Position numbers and translations under genes: made by a program | Origin: Cesiribacter sp. SM1 | GTDB lineage: Bacteria; Bacteroidota; Bacteroidia; Cytophagales; Cyclobacteriaceae | NCBI RefSeq assembly: GCF_020178975.1 | Contig: NZ_JAHXBU010000090.1 | Location: forward strand, 186,001-250,000 | Reading direction: 5' to 3' | Length of the DNA: 64,000 nucleotides | Part shown: positions 46,089-55,897 of the stretch, one piece after another | Layout of the letters: each line of letters begins with the position of its first letter | Numbering within the stretch: the stretch's first letter is position 1 | Notes under the pieces: model-generated | Told to the model about the DNA's origin: nothing | What the model saw: only the letters and a program-made list of their open reading frames with translations | Database searches by the model: none

Positions 46089-47233
46089 TACTTCAGGTGG
46101 GCTTTGGCTTCCTGTTTTACTGGGTACTCGTACATAGCCAGGTCAAGTGCCTGCTGCCATGCTTTTTTAGCCTTTTCCTGCTGATTCTTTGCCTCGTAAT
46201 AACGGGCAATGCCGGCATGTGCCATGCTTCTGTAGGTATCTGCTATGTAATTGAGGGGGGCTGCCATGCTAAGCGCAGCATGGTAGTGGGGTAAAGCCTG
46301 CTGATGGTTTTGATGCTGTTTTTCCTGCAGTAAGCCGCTAAACAGCTCTCCGGCAGCGCGGTAGTAGGCATCTGTTTCCTTCAGCAGGTAGGCTACATGT
46401 GGGGCTGCTTCGGCATAATGCCGGGCGGCTATGAGCGACTCGGCCAGCTGCAGACGAATAAAGCGGTTATTGGGAAATTGTTTGTAGAGTATCTGTATGC
46501 TTTGCAGCGCTTTCTGTGGCTGGTTTTCATAGTAAAGGTAGAGGTGCACCAGGAAAACTGCCGCTTCTGCTTTGGTAAATACATTGTTGCGTACAGAATA
46601 CTCCAGCTGCTGCAGTCCCAGTGATTTATTGCCATCCTGGAACATCCACATAAAAGATTTATACACCGGGTGCAGATCGGGATACTTTACCCGGTAGTAG
46701 TTATAGAGGCCTGTGGGGAAATAAAATTCCTTGTACGACTCCTTTAGCTCAAAACCCTCCTTCATATAGCCGTAGGTAGGCCTGGCCTGCTTTAGCGCTG
46801 CCATATAATCGCCCTTCTCTGCATGGAAACGCGTAAGCAGGCTATTGGCGGTAAGGGCCGCGAAAACACTCACAGTTTTGTCCATGCCTTTGTCGAGGTA
46901 GGCCTCTGCCTGGCTGTTGGTCTGATGCAGCAGCTGTACAAACTCATGATAATGCGGCGATGCCAGGTGCATGGGGGCATCCTTCCAGTAGAGGTTGAGG
47001 GCTTTCAGGAGCGGATGTACAGGATGCGAGGCCGGCACCCGGTGCTTCAGCATTTCCAGTTCCCTGTCTACCTGCTGGTGCCGGGCATCGTAAATAAGGT
47101 ATGTGATGCGCTCCACATCTTCCAATCCCTTGGGGTCGCCATAGAGGGTGTAGGCTTGCCCACGGAGCAGGAGGGGGCAACACAGGAGTAACAGCAATAT
47201 GGCAGAAACAGCACGAACCAACTTATAAAGCAC
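46088..47233 (-). CDS. Secreted tetratricopeptide-repeat protein
   Basis: 381 residues with an N-terminal signal peptide (AVSAILLLLLCCPLLLRG, cleavage near 26). The rest is mostly alpha-helical with TPR-like helix pairs, for example residues about 225-300 (FLVHLYLYYENQPQKALQSI and AESLIAARHYAEAAP) and the last repeat (ARYYEAKNQQEKAKKAWQQALDLA in two parts). No catalytic motif. It probably mediates protein contacts in the periplasm. Start overlaps the transporter gene by 11 nt and its stop overlaps yigZ by one base. Confidence 0.78.
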   Translation of the reverse strand: MLYKLVRAVSAILLLLLCCPLLLRGQAYTLYGDPKGLEDVERITYLIYDARHQQVDRELEMLKHRVPASHPVHPLLKALNLYWKDAPMHLASPHYHEFVQLLHQTNSQAEAYLDKGMDKTVSVFAALTANSLLTRFHAEKGDYMAALKQARPTYGYMKEGFELKESYKEFYFPTGLYNYYRVKYPDLHPVYKSFMWMFQDGNKSLGLQQLEYSVRNNVFTKAEAAVFLVHLYLYYENQPQKALQSIQILYKQFPNNRFIRLQLAESLIAARHYAEAAPHVAYLLKETDAYYRAAGELFSGLLQEKQHQNHQQALPHYHAALSMAAPLNYIADTYRSMAHAGIARYYEAKNQQEKAKKAWQQALDLAMYEYPVKQEAKAHLK

Positions 47234-48119
47234 TTAAAATTTCCTGATAAGATAGCAAAAATATAGCCAAAACAGACAGCAGCAGTCCGAGCTGGTTAAG
47301 GGGCAGCAGCTTTTCCTTAAAAAAGAGCACCGCAGCAATCGAAGAACCTAAAATTATGCTGATGTTAAGGAGCGGATAAAAGAATGCGCCGTTATTATCG
47401 AACTCTGCCAGCCCCTTTACGATAAAATAGATGCTGAAAAAATTAGGTACGCCCAGTACAACACCCCCTAAAAACTCCCTGCGGCCTGTTGGCTGTTTTC
47501 TGAAAAGCTGCAGCACAAGGCCTAGAATGGCTGCAATAAAAAAGATCACCAGCGGAAAGATGCCTTCTTCCCTGGGCGTTAAATATCGGTAGGAGGTATA
47601 ATTAATGGTCGTATCGATAATGCCGCTGCATAAAAACACACCAAGCGGAAGCAGCAGTATAAGCCTGTTGCCCGGCAGTGGTGCTTTTTTCTCCTCGCGG
47701 GGCTTCCAGGAGCTAAGGTATATTGCTACAAAAGCCAGGGCAATGCCCAGGTAATTCCAAAGGGTAAACTCCTTGCTCTCGATCTGCAGTATAAACATAC
47801 TGAAAACCACCGGCAGCGCCAGCGACATTTTGGCGGCAATGGAAGAAACCGTTACACTAAGCCGCTGGGTAGTCATGGCCATCATATAGAAAGTGCCGAT
47901 AAACATTGCTCCCAGGAAAAAGGCCAGCAGCAGCCAGGGGCTATTGATGGAAATAAGCTGCAGACTACTGAAGCCACCCAGGAAAACCAGGCCGGTGATG
48001 ATACAAACAAAGTAGTTTACCACAATGGCCGGCAGGGTGTTAACACCATAGCGGGCATACCCCCTGAAGATCAAAAAAATAGCAACATTAAAAAGGATGC
48101 CTAGAAGCAAATAGGGCAT
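47223..48119 (-). CDS. DMT superfamily (EamA-like) transporter
   Basis: 298 residues with ten hydrophobic segments arranged as two homologous five-helix halves, as in EamA/DMT permeases. GTFYMMAMTTQRLSVTVSSIAAKMSLALPVVFSMF (in parts near 80-112) and LGSSIAAVLFFKEKLLPLNQLGLLLS (in parts near 256-281) are the EamA repeats. Such proteins export metabolites; the substrate is unknown. First gene of the three-gene minus-strand operon. Confidence 0.88.
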   Translation of the reverse strand: MPYLLLGILFNVAIFLIFRGYARYGVNTLPAIVVNYFVCIITGLVFLGGFSSLQLISINSPWLLLAFFLGAMFIGTFYMMAMTTQRLSVTVSSIAAKMSLALPVVFSMFILQIESKEFTLWNYLGIALAFVAIYLSSWKPREEKKAPLPGNRLILLLPLGVFLCSGIIDTTINYTSYRYLTPREEGIFPLVIFFIAAILGLVLQLFRKQPTGRREFLGGVVLGVPNFFSIYFIVKGLAEFDNNGAFFYPLLNISIILGSSIAAVLFFKEKLLPLNQLGLLLSVLAIFLLSYQEILSAL

Positions 48120-48252
48120 AGGATGCAGAATAAAACAGGCTGCGAAATTAATGAATATTTATGAAAGCAATAAATAGGGGGTTTTAAGGAGAAGTAACAT
48201 TAAAGTATGTAGGGAAACCAGGAGAATAAGCGAGCCTCTGTAAAGCAGCTGT

Positions 48253-49470
48253 TTAGTTTTGGGAAAGTATTGCTCTGTAAAGTGTGTAGACTTTCTCTGT
48301 AACGGCTGTGCTGGAGAAACGCTTCATAAAATCTTCTCTGATAGCAGTAGGAGAATATTGACTGTAAAGCCTGATCATGAGATCCATTGCCCCTGCCAAC
48401 TGATCGGGGGCCTGAACATCTACTACTAAACCATTATGCTCCTGAACAATAAATTCAGGCCCGCCACAACGGGTTGCAATAATGGGCTTTCCACAGGCGA
48501 GTGCTTCGGCATAAACTACTCCCATAGACTCATGGATGCTAGGTAGCACAAAAGCATGGCAGTTTTTAAATTCTTCTGCCGCTTCTTTTCGTGTCAGTTC
48601 TCCAAGCCATTGTATGTTAACATCGAGTTGCAGCTGTGTGGCCAGGGCCTGATATTCCTGCAGATGTTCACCATCTCCTCCTATTCTAAAGTTCACCTTC
48701 TTATTGCTCATCAACTTTATAGCCTTCAAAAGGTCTGGGATTCCTTTTTGGGGTACCATTCTACCTAATGTGAAGAAGGTGAAAACTTGTTGTTCCTGCT
48801 TATCAGAGGATTTAGCCGGATGAGCTAAAGGAGAGAACATACTTTCATTTACTAAATTTGGAATAATAACAGGCTGTACACCAGTTTTATCCTGTATATC
48901 TCTGGCGGCATGCGGGCTGATGGCAATCACCGCATCTGCTTTTTGCATGGGCAGCAGCACTTTATCCATGATTTGTTGTTTGCGCATATAGCAACTAAAA
49001 GGAAAAGGGCTCATTTGCTCTGTTATTACATAGGGCAGTTTATGCCTGGAGGCCAAATGCATTGCTATGTAGCCTGCAGGAAAAGCAACCTGGGCATGAA
49101 TAATTGTGGTTTTACCAAAATCAGATTCAAACCGGTTTAGATTCTCATCATTAGCCTCAATAATGCGCTTGATGTTACCCTGAAAAAGTTTATCACTCCA
49201 GGTTAAAGCTGGGCAGTAATACTCCTTTAAATTATCGTAAATGGTGTACTGATAATTGCGCTCCAGAGGGAATCGGAGCAGTTTGTAAAAATTTTTAAGG
49301 TGATCTTTAGCCCAGATTAGGTTTGCCTCTGTTTTTTGTCCCCAAAGGCTGACTCCAGAGTTCAATGCAGGGTAAGCCGCCGCCATTGCCTGGATCAGTT
49401 CCTGATGAAAAATTCCGGAAATGTTTTCATCCGCCGATGGATACCAGGATGGTATATAGAATACATTCAT
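48253..49470 (-). CDS. Glycosyltransferase family 4
   Basis: 405 residues. N-terminal MNVFYIPSWYPS is the GT4 entry motif, the C-terminal half contains FFTLGRMVPQKGIPDLLKA and the donor-site IHESMGVVYAEALACGKPIIA with E-x7-E, then GGPEFI. It lies 62 nt downstream of the GT-A-like gene on the same strand; the two form a small glycan operon that mirrors the opposite-strand FkbM/GT2 genes. Donor and acceptor unknown. Confidence 0.92.
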   Translation of the reverse strand: MNVFYIPSWYPSADENISGIFHQELIQAMAAAYPALNSGVSLWGQKTEANLIWAKDHLKNFYKLLRFPLERNYQYTIYDNLKEYYCPALTWSDKLFQGNIKRIIEANDENLNRFESDFGKTTIIHAQVAFPAGYIAMHLASRHKLPYVITEQMSPFPFSCYMRKQQIMDKVLLPMQKADAVIAISPHAARDIQDKTGVQPVIIPNLVNESMFSPLAHPAKSSDKQEQQVFTFFTLGRMVPQKGIPDLLKAIKLMSNKKVNFRIGGDGEHLQEYQALATQLQLDVNIQWLGELTRKEAAEEFKNCHAFVLPSIHESMGVVYAEALACGKPIIATRCGGPEFIVQEHNGLVVDVQAPDQLAGAMDLMIRLYSQYSPTAIREDFMKRFSSTAVTEKVYTLYRAILSQN

Positions 49471-49532
49471 GTACTACTGTTAGTTATTCAGCTTGTAAGG
49501 CAGCGGGCACTGTTTCAGCAGAAAAATAAGAA

Positions 49533-50348
49533 TTACACCGACCTGAAAATGTCATCTTTGTTTTGTTGTATTTTCAAATACATTGCATCATGTTCTTTTT
49601 CCTGATGTTTTGCTATTTCCCAAGCCATTGTTTTGTGCCATAAACGGTCTATCACTGCATCAAGGCTACGACTTTTACTTGAGGCCCACCAGAGTGCCCT
49701 CGAGAAAATGGATTTATTCATCAGGTCTATTCGTTCTGCAGGAGGTCTGAAGCCGGCACCGTGGTGGTAAATGTGGTTGTGATAGATACCGTACCATACA
49801 GGGTGAGTGCCCAGGGATTGCGTCCGATAGAGGCGCAGCCATTCTATGTTGAGTTCAAGTAACTGTTTGAAAAGATTGCCCCCCACATCAGATACCAGCT
49901 GGCCGTTACTATCTTCCCAGCAGTACCCTCTTTTCCAGTCCCCCCTTATTTGCTGCCAAAAACCAACTGTAGTAATACAAAAACTTGGGTGAGGTTGTGG
50001 ATCCATTAAATTCTCTTTTCTAACAATTGCTGCTAATGGATACTTTGGAACTACCTCCGCTATAAAATTCTGCATGGGAGCTATAGGAAAAGCATCTCCA
50101 TCAAGAAAAATAAGAACATCATTTGGATTGGCCTGCGGTGCTATAATTTGTGATAGTAAGTTTAACTTAACAGCATGTTCTTCAATAGGTTCATCGCATA
50201 CATAGAAGAACTTCTCATAATGTTGTTTCTGAATTCCATTCAGAAAAGCATACACCTTAAATGGTTGAGGTAGATATTTTTGTAAATAATACAACTGCAG
50301 ATCAATCCATTGATCAGATTGCCAATGTACTGTAACTACATGTATCAT
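49533..50348 (-). CDS. GT-A-like glycosyltransferase
   Basis: 271 residues. VVTVHWQSDQWIDLQLYYL at the N-terminus and the DxD-type FLDGDAFPI near residue 101 suggest a GT-A fold; WYGIYHNHIYHHGAGFRPP near 188-206 is rich in His, as in metal-dependent transferases. No membrane helices. The family name is not recognised, so the call is moderate. It is the first gene of the minus-strand glycan pair. Confidence 0.7.
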   Translation of the reverse strand: MIHVVTVHWQSDQWIDLQLYYLQKYLPQPFKVYAFLNGIQKQHYEKFFYVCDEPIEEHAVKLNLLSQIIAPQANPNDVLIFLDGDAFPIAPMQNFIAEVVPKYPLAAIVRKENLMDPQPHPSFCITTVGFWQQIRGDWKRGYCWEDSNGQLVSDVGGNLFKQLLELNIEWLRLYRTQSLGTHPVWYGIYHNHIYHHGAGFRPPAERIDLMNKSIFSRALWWASSKSRSLDAVIDRLWHKTMAWEIAKHQEKEHDAMYLKIQQNKDDIFRSV

Positions 50349-50610
50349 ATTAATCTATTATCGTAAGGCGAATCCTTTAACATATGAAGTTTATATACAT
50401 TCAAAACCTGATGACGGCAAAACAATAACTCCTCTTCTAATAATTCTGCAAGTTTATTAAATGTGCTTCTGAAGACTAATTCAGAAGACATTATCATCGG
50501 TTTCTATTACTGTTTAGAGCAGTGACCCTGCAAAATCTTTATATTCACAATTTACTATTGAATCTGCTGGTAAACTATTGATTCTAAACTTCTGCTTCTA
50601 TTTCAATTGC

Positions 50611-51426
50611 ATGTTAAAGGTTCTAAAACGACTATACGCCTGGCTTTACAACTATTACATCCATTATCGGGCTCGTAAAATTAAGGGCTGGCAGCTTTTT
50701 TCTAGTAAACGTCTGGAACTGCGCTTGTTGTTGAACTGCAGTAATTTTATTGACTTCATAATCAGGGAAAATGGATGTTTTGAGGAGGAAGTACTGGTAG
50801 CAATTGATTTATATAGCAGTGATAAAAAATTTCTGTTTATTGATGCTGGTTCGCAGCTAGGTCAGTTTAGTTTGTACGTTAAAAAAAGATATCCTAGTGC
50901 TGGGATACTTTCTTTCGAGCCAAATTTAGCTGCTTATCATCAGCAACAGGTTAACATGCTAATCAATGACCTCGATTATCAACTTGTACCAAAAGCACTA
51001 AGCCTGCAGACAGGAACAGCCTCATTCTTTACACCTTCTGAACATTATACTGATGGATACGGCAAGCGAAATCCCGGAATTGGCAGTCTGGTGAACGAGC
51101 CGCAATCCCTGGCTTTCGGTTCTACTGTTGAAACCGTAATGCTTGACTGTTACAGGAACACATGGATTGACTATGAAAATATATTGATTAAAATTGATGT
51201 GGAAGGTGCAGAATGGATGGTTTTAGAGGGCGGCAGAGAGTTGATGACTTCCGGTAAGAAGATTTGCCTGATTGTGGAGCTGTTCTCTGAAAGTCACCCG
51301 GAAAATGTGGGGAGGGTGAAGATGTTGCTGAAAGACTGGGGGTTTAGACGATGTGATAAGGAGTGGCAAGTGCAGGCTGAAGATGAGTACGAAAAGCAGT
51401 CAGGAAATTATTTTTACAAACGCTAA
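50611..51426 (+). CDS. FkbM family methyltransferase
   Basis: 271 residues from ATG 50611; a TTG at 50578 in the same frame adds 11 residues. FLFIDAGSQLGQFSLYV is the SAM-binding motif I near 76, SFEPNLAAYHQQ the ribose-binding strand, and ILIKIDVEGAEWMVLEGG near 190 the FkbM D-V-E-G motif. It methylates an unknown hydroxyl, likely on a sugar, given the GT2 30 nt downstream and the divergent transferases upstream. Confidence 0.9.
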   Translation: MLKVLKRLYAWLYNYYIHYRARKIKGWQLFSSKRLELRLLLNCSNFIDFIIRENGCFEEEVLVAIDLYSSDKKFLFIDAGSQLGQFSLYVKKRYPSAGILSFEPNLAAYHQQQVNMLINDLDYQLVPKALSLQTGTASFFTPSEHYTDGYGKRNPGIGSLVNEPQSLAFGSTVETVMLDCYRNTWIDYENILIKIDVEGAEWMVLEGGRELMTSGKKICLIVELFSESHPENVGRVKMLLKDWGFRRCDKEWQVQAEDEYEKQSGNYFYKR

Positions 51427-51456
51427 GCATTCAATACTTTTAGTCTATCCCTGCTT

Positions 51457-52365
51457 ATGTCCCAACCCCTTGTAACCATCATCTGCCTCTGCCATAACCA
51501 TGCTCCCTGGGTGGTGGAGAGCCTGGAGGCTGCCTGGCAGCAGGCTTATTCCAATGTTGAGCTGATAGTGGTAGATGATGCCAGCAGTGATGGTAGCCAG
51601 GAAGTGATAAAGAATTGGCTCTATGATAAACCACAGATCCCTTTTATTGCGCTAAAAGAAAACCTGGGCAACTGCAAAGCCTTTAACAAAGGTCTTGCCC
51701 TGGCGAAGGGCAAGTATGTGATTGATCTTGCTGCTGATGATATTTTGTTGCCTGATAGGGTAGCCATTGGGGTGCAGGAAATGGAAACGGCTGGCGAAGG
51801 CTGGGGTGTGCATTTTACTGATGCCTGGTATATTAAGCCGGATGGCAGTTTGCTGAAGCCACACTATCAACGATCCTTGCAGGGAAATCTGTTGCAGCCG
51901 GTACCACAGGGCTGGGTTTACAGGGAAGTACTGGAGCGTTATTTTATTTGTACACCCACCATGATGATGCGCCGCAGTGTTCTGGATGCCCTTGCTGGCT
52001 ACGATGAGCAACTGGCCTATGAAGATTTTGACTTCTGGGTACGCTCTGCAAGGCTCTGGAAGTACCTCTACACCGATCAGATACTGGTTAAAAAGCGGGT
52101 GCTGCCCAGGTCGTGGTCGGCCAGGCAGTACGAAGCAGAAACCTTGCAAATGGCCAGTACCCTGGCTATTTGCTACAAGGCAAAAGAGCTGAACCAGACA
52201 GCGGAAGAAGATAGGGCATTGGGTAAGCGCTTAAGTTACGAGATCCGTCAGGCTATTCGGCATAAGCACAGGGAAATAGGCAGGCAAATGCTGGCACTTA
52301 AAAGAGAAGTATGGCCTGTAGGCTGGGAGGATGCTTTGCTGGCGTTTTTACTGAAACGTATTTGA
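51457..52365 (+). CDS. Glycosyltransferase family 2
   Basis: 302 residues with the GT2 core: VTIICLCHNHAPWVVESLEA, VVDDASSDGSQEV near 37, DLAADDILLPDR near 89 (metal-binding DD), and YEDFDFWVRSARLW near 189 as the catalytic-base E/D-D region. Likely co-transcribed with the FkbM gene. A bidirectional terminator follows, convergent with the secreted esterase. Confidence 0.93.
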   Translation: MSQPLVTIICLCHNHAPWVVESLEAAWQQAYSNVELIVVDDASSDGSQEVIKNWLYDKPQIPFIALKENLGNCKAFNKGLALAKGKYVIDLAADDILLPDRVAIGVQEMETAGEGWGVHFTDAWYIKPDGSLLKPHYQRSLQGNLLQPVPQGWVYREVLERYFICTPTMMMRRSVLDALAGYDEQLAYEDFDFWVRSARLWKYLYTDQILVKKRVLPRSWSARQYEAETLQMASTLAICYKAKELNQTAEEDRALGKRLSYEIRQAIRHKHREIGRQMLALKREVWPVGWEDALLAFLLKRI

Positions 52366-52458
52366 GCATTTTTGGTGAAAAGGATGCTCCCTGATTGTTA
52401 TGAACTTTTGAAGTTTGAGGTGCCCCACTTGATACTAGAGCATTCATTTTAACACAAT

Positions 52459-52492
52459 TAAGGGTTCCTGCAAAAAACAGGAACCCTTATTG
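52459..52492. terminator. Bidirectional terminator between GT2 and esterase genes
   Basis: AAGGGTTCCTG (52460-52470) pairs perfectly with CAGGAACCCTT (52478-52488) around CAAAAAA. Flanking A/T runs are short, so strength is moderate, but it lies between convergent genes. Confidence 0.75.
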
Positions 52493-52537
52493 GTACTGAT
52501 GAACGCTGTAAAGTTAAAATTTGAACCATCCGTGCGA

Positions 52538-54841
52538 TCAACGCTGTATAAATCGCAGGCGCCGTTCCTGGCCATCAGCTTGTTTGATCAACAGAACATA
52601 AATGCCACGGTGTAGCTGCCGGGTGCTTACTTCCCAGGTGTTTAATGAAGCCCCCTCCACCAGCACTGACTGGTATCTTCTGCCAGCGGTATCGTAAAAA
52701 AATACCTCACCCTCTTGCAGCAGATTTGCTTCCCGGGTAGCTATTCTAAGCCAGCCATCAGTTACAGGGTTGTTAAGCAGTTGCAGGCTTTCTGTAGTGT
52801 TTATAGTCACGGTAGCTGCCTCCTGTAAATCTTCGGCATCTGACCGTACATCAGAGGTACTTGTAGTGCTGCTGCTGTTACTGCCCGTGCTAAGTACTGC
52901 ATCCGGTATCGTTCTTTTGGAAATACCAGGTCCGCTGTAGCTTACAGACAGCTGTTCGCCAGAGTACTTCTCAAAGTATGTAACCCTGATTGGATGTAGG
53001 CCTGCTGCCAGTTGTACTGTGCCTGAACGTTCCTGCAGTGCATGCATGCCATCGTTATTTACAATCTGCTGCCCGTTTATGTACAGCTTGCTGCCATCGT
53101 CGCTCTGGGTATAAAAAGTGTAGGTGCCTGCCGTAGAGATTTCTATGTAGCCCTCAAATACAAAGCCAAAAAGGTTGTTACTTTTTCTTGGTGCAAGGCT
53201 GAAGTTATTAACTGTACCTGTCTTTTTTGGAGTCAGGGAACTGAAGTTAGGAAGCACACTCCAGCTACCCTCATAATATTTATAGCTAAGTCCGGCATTT
53301 GTGCCGGCGGGTGGTGTGCTAGAGGCGCTGCCACCTGTGCTAAGTACATCGTTTGGAATTTTTTTCTTGCTAAAGCCAGGACCTTTGAAGCTTACATTTA
53401 AAGTTTCTGAACTACCACAGTATTCAAAATAAGTAACCTTGATGGGGTGGGTACCTGCCGTTAAGTATACCGAGCCTGAACGTTCCTGCAGGGCATGAAG
53501 TCCGTCGTTGTTGACAAGCTGGCTGCCGTTGATGTAAAGCTTACTGCCATCATCGCTTGCTGTATAAAAAGTATAAGTGCCTGCAGTAGCTATATTAATG
53601 TAGCCTTCATACAGAAATGCAAACTTATTATTCCTGCTTTTTGGCGATAGGCTGAAGTTGCTGACAGTGCCTGTCTTTTTTGGGGTAAGTGAACCAAAGT
53701 CTGGAAGTACACTCCAGCTGCCTTCGTAATATTTATAATTAAGTCCTGCGGTAGAGACTGGATCATCATCATCATCGGCAGCAGCCACATTTAATTTCAT
53801 ACGGTCTTTTGCGGTGGCACCTGCGTTATCGGTAACCATTAACTCAAACTCATAAGTGCCCGCGACCAGTTCGTAGGCATAGAGCGAGGGCGTGGTGGTT
53901 TGGCTAAGCGTGGCAGCAGGACCACTAATCTTACTCCATTTATAGGCACTGATAGTTCCGTCAGTGTCAGATCCTGACCCACTGATGGTAACAGAGTTTG
54001 TTGGCAGCTTTATGTTGATATCAGGTCCTGCATTGGCCGAGGGGGGCTGGTTTGTAGGTGGCGGAGGTGTTGTGCCCGGTTTGCGGTGCTGCAGCATCCA
54101 GGCATACACATCATCACCATAGGTGCCATTGTATACATAATCCCAAAGATCATCATGTCCGTGCTGGCTGTAAATGGTTCCTTGCGCCGGCGGGTTGGCA
54201 ACAGGATTGCAGCTGTTATTAAGTGTGTTGATGGCAGCCATCATGGAACTGGCAGGGTATACGTTGTCATTTTTTCCATGAAATGCCCAGACAGGTACAC
54301 TGCTTAAGCGGCAAACATCCTGGTTCCGGGCATCTGCACCCAGTGGGCTTACAGCTGTGATCTGGTCGGGATGATCTCCAGCAAAATCCCAGACTTTGGT
54401 GCCCCCCATGCTGATGCCTGTTAGGTAGATACGCTCGGTATCAATGTTGTAATTCTCTTTAATCCAGTTGAGCATGGGCATCAGGTCGTGGTAATGCCAC
54501 CAGCTTGGAGCCTGGGGTGCAATCACCACAAAGTCAATCTCCTTACCATTTTTTAGGAGTTTGGGCAAAGCCCGCTGGTACATTTTGCTGAGGTCGCTGG
54601 TGCCATTGCCCAGTTCTCCGGCACCGTGCAGGTACAGGATAAGGGGCTTTTTTTCGCTGCTGGAAGAGTAGCCAGCGGGAAGGTACTCAAAGAATCCGAA
54701 AGGGGTTCCGCTGGTGCCTTTGGTAATAAGGCGGCGGCTACTTTGTTGGCTAAACACCGGTTGTGAAACCACAAACACGGTAAATAAAACGAAGGCCCAT
54801 CTCACTAAATCAAAGTGATGGAGGGGTAGAGATTTTTTCAT
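52538..54841 (-). CDS. T9SS-secreted esterase with PKD-like and duplicated PA14 domains
   Basis: 767 residues. Signal peptide to about 31. Residues about 35-255 form an alpha/beta-hydrolase (PHB-depolymerase/feruloyl-esterase-like) with the nucleophile in GISMGG (Ser144), Asp192 in HGKNDNV and a His in SQHGHDD near 229. A PKD/Ig-like domain (about 268-350) with a D-G--S-Y-W pattern follows. Two PA14 domains (about 365-505 and 517-655), strongly similar to each other, probably bind carbohydrate. The last 80 residues are a type IX secretion sorting domain with NNPV and a final RGIYVLLI pattern. Likely an extracellular polysaccharide-esterase. Confidence 0.92.
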   Translation of the reverse strand: MKKSLPLHHFDLVRWAFVLFTVFVVSQPVFSQQSSRRLITKGTSGTPFGFFEYLPAGYSSSSEKKPLILYLHGAGELGNGTSDLSKMYQRALPKLLKNGKEIDFVVIAPQAPSWWHYHDLMPMLNWIKENYNIDTERIYLTGISMGGTKVWDFAGDHPDQITAVSPLGADARNQDVCRLSSVPVWAFHGKNDNVYPASSMMAAINTLNNSCNPVANPPAQGTIYSQHGHDDLWDYVYNGTYGDDVYAWMLQHRKPGTTPPPPTNQPPSANAGPDINIKLPTNSVTISGSGSDTDGTISAYKWSKISGPAATLSQTTTPSLYAYELVAGTYEFELMVTDNAGATAKDRMKLNVAAADDDDDPVSTAGLNYKYYEGSWSVLPDFGSLTPKKTGTVSNFSLSPKSRNNKFAFLYEGYINIATAGTYTFYTASDDGSKLYINGSQLVNNDGLHALQERSGSVYLTAGTHPIKVTYFEYCGSSETLNVSFKGPGFSKKKIPNDVLSTGGSASSTPPAGTNAGLSYKYYEGSWSVLPNFSSLTPKKTGTVNNFSLAPRKSNNLFGFVFEGYIEISTAGTYTFYTQSDDGSKLYINGQQIVNNDGMHALQERSGTVQLAAGLHPIRVTYFEKYSGEQLSVSYSGPGISKRTIPDAVLSTGSNSSSTTSTSDVRSDAEDLQEAATVTINTTESLQLLNNPVTDGWLRIATREANLLQEGEVFFYDTAGRRYQSVLVEGASLNTWEVSTRQLHRGIYVLLIKQADGQERRLRFIQR

Positions 54842-54958
54842 ACAATGCTTTAGGCTGAAAAATCATCAAAAACTGATAATATCTAAAAAAAGTACCACTA
54901 TCAGGATAACGCTAGCCGCAGCAGAAGGTTTGAACGGTTTGATTATTAGGATGAGGAT

Positions 54959-55897
54959 TTATCGGTGATTTTCTTCCTCATCCAACATGCCCAGGTAACT
55001 GTTGAATCGGGAGGGAGCAATGGTGCCTGCTTCTACGGCATCCATAACAGCACAGCCTGGTTCATGGGTGTGGGTGCAGTTGTTAAAACGGCACTCATTT
55101 AACAGCTCTCTCATTTCAGGGAAATAGTGGTCCAGCGGATCATCTTCCATATCAGCGAGCCCCAGTTCCTTAATACCTGGTGTGTCTATCACCCAGGTGT
55201 TGCTGTTTACCCGGAACATCTCTGCAAAAGTGGTGGTGTGGGTTCCTTTATTGGCAAAGGAGCTTATTTCTGCTGTTTTCTGATTTGCCTCCGGCGATAT
55301 TTTATTAAGCAGGGTACTTTTGCCAACACCACTGTGGCCCGAAAGCAGGCTTAGCTTTCCCTCCAGTAACTGGTTAAAGGCATCGATACCACTTTGTTCT
55401 TTGGCAGATATGGCAATGCAGGTATAACCCAGGGGCTCATAAATACCGATAAGCTCCTGCAGGTAAGCATGATCTTTTTCTTTGAGTAAGTCTTTTTTGT
55501 TGAACACAATAATGGCAGGAATGCGGTAAGCCTCTGCCGATACCAGGAAGCGGTCTATAAAACCCAGGGAGGTGCGGGGTTGTGCCAGTGTGGCAATGAG
55601 TACTGCCTGATCGAGGTTGGCCGCCAGTATATGTGCTTTGTGTTTGTTGTGTATGCTGCGGCGGATCAGGTAGTTCTGGCGGGGCTCAATATCTGTAATA
55701 ACGGCCTGTTCATCGCCACCGGCTTCTTCAAGTGGCTCCAGCTTTACCCAGTCGCCAACGGCAATGGGGTTGGTTACATTCAAACCTTTGATCTTGAACT
55801 TGCCCCGCAGCCTGGCTGTCCAGCGCTGGCCCTGTTCGTCTTCTACCTCGTACCAAAGGCCCGTTGATTTAATAACTCTGCCGCGTAGTTCGCTCAT
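54959..55897 (-). CDS. rsgA: Ribosome small subunit-dependent GTPase A
   Basis: 312 residues. The circularly permuted GTPase is visible: G4 NKKD at 133-136 precedes G1 GHSGVGKS at 187-194, and G3 DTPG is at 238-241. The N-terminal 80 residues are an OB fold, and the C-terminal zinc-binding region shows ECRFNNCTHTHEPGC with the Cys/His ligands near 269-282. RsgA assists late maturation of the 30S subunit. It overlaps kdtA by 4 nt (ATGA). Confidence 0.96.
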   Translation of the reverse strand: MSELRGRVIKSTGLWYEVEDEQGQRWTARLRGKFKIKGLNVTNPIAVGDWVKLEPLEEAGGDEQAVITDIEPRQNYLIRRSIHNKHKAHILAANLDQAVLIATLAQPRTSLGFIDRFLVSAEAYRIPAIIVFNKKDLLKEKDHAYLQELIGIYEPLGYTCIAISAKEQSGIDAFNQLLEGKLSLLSGHSGVGKSTLLNKISPEANQKTAEISSFANKGTHTTTFAEMFRVNSNTWVIDTPGIKELGLADMEDDPLDHYFPEMRELLNECRFNNCTHTHEPGCAVMDAVEAGTIAPSRFNSYLGMLDEEENHR

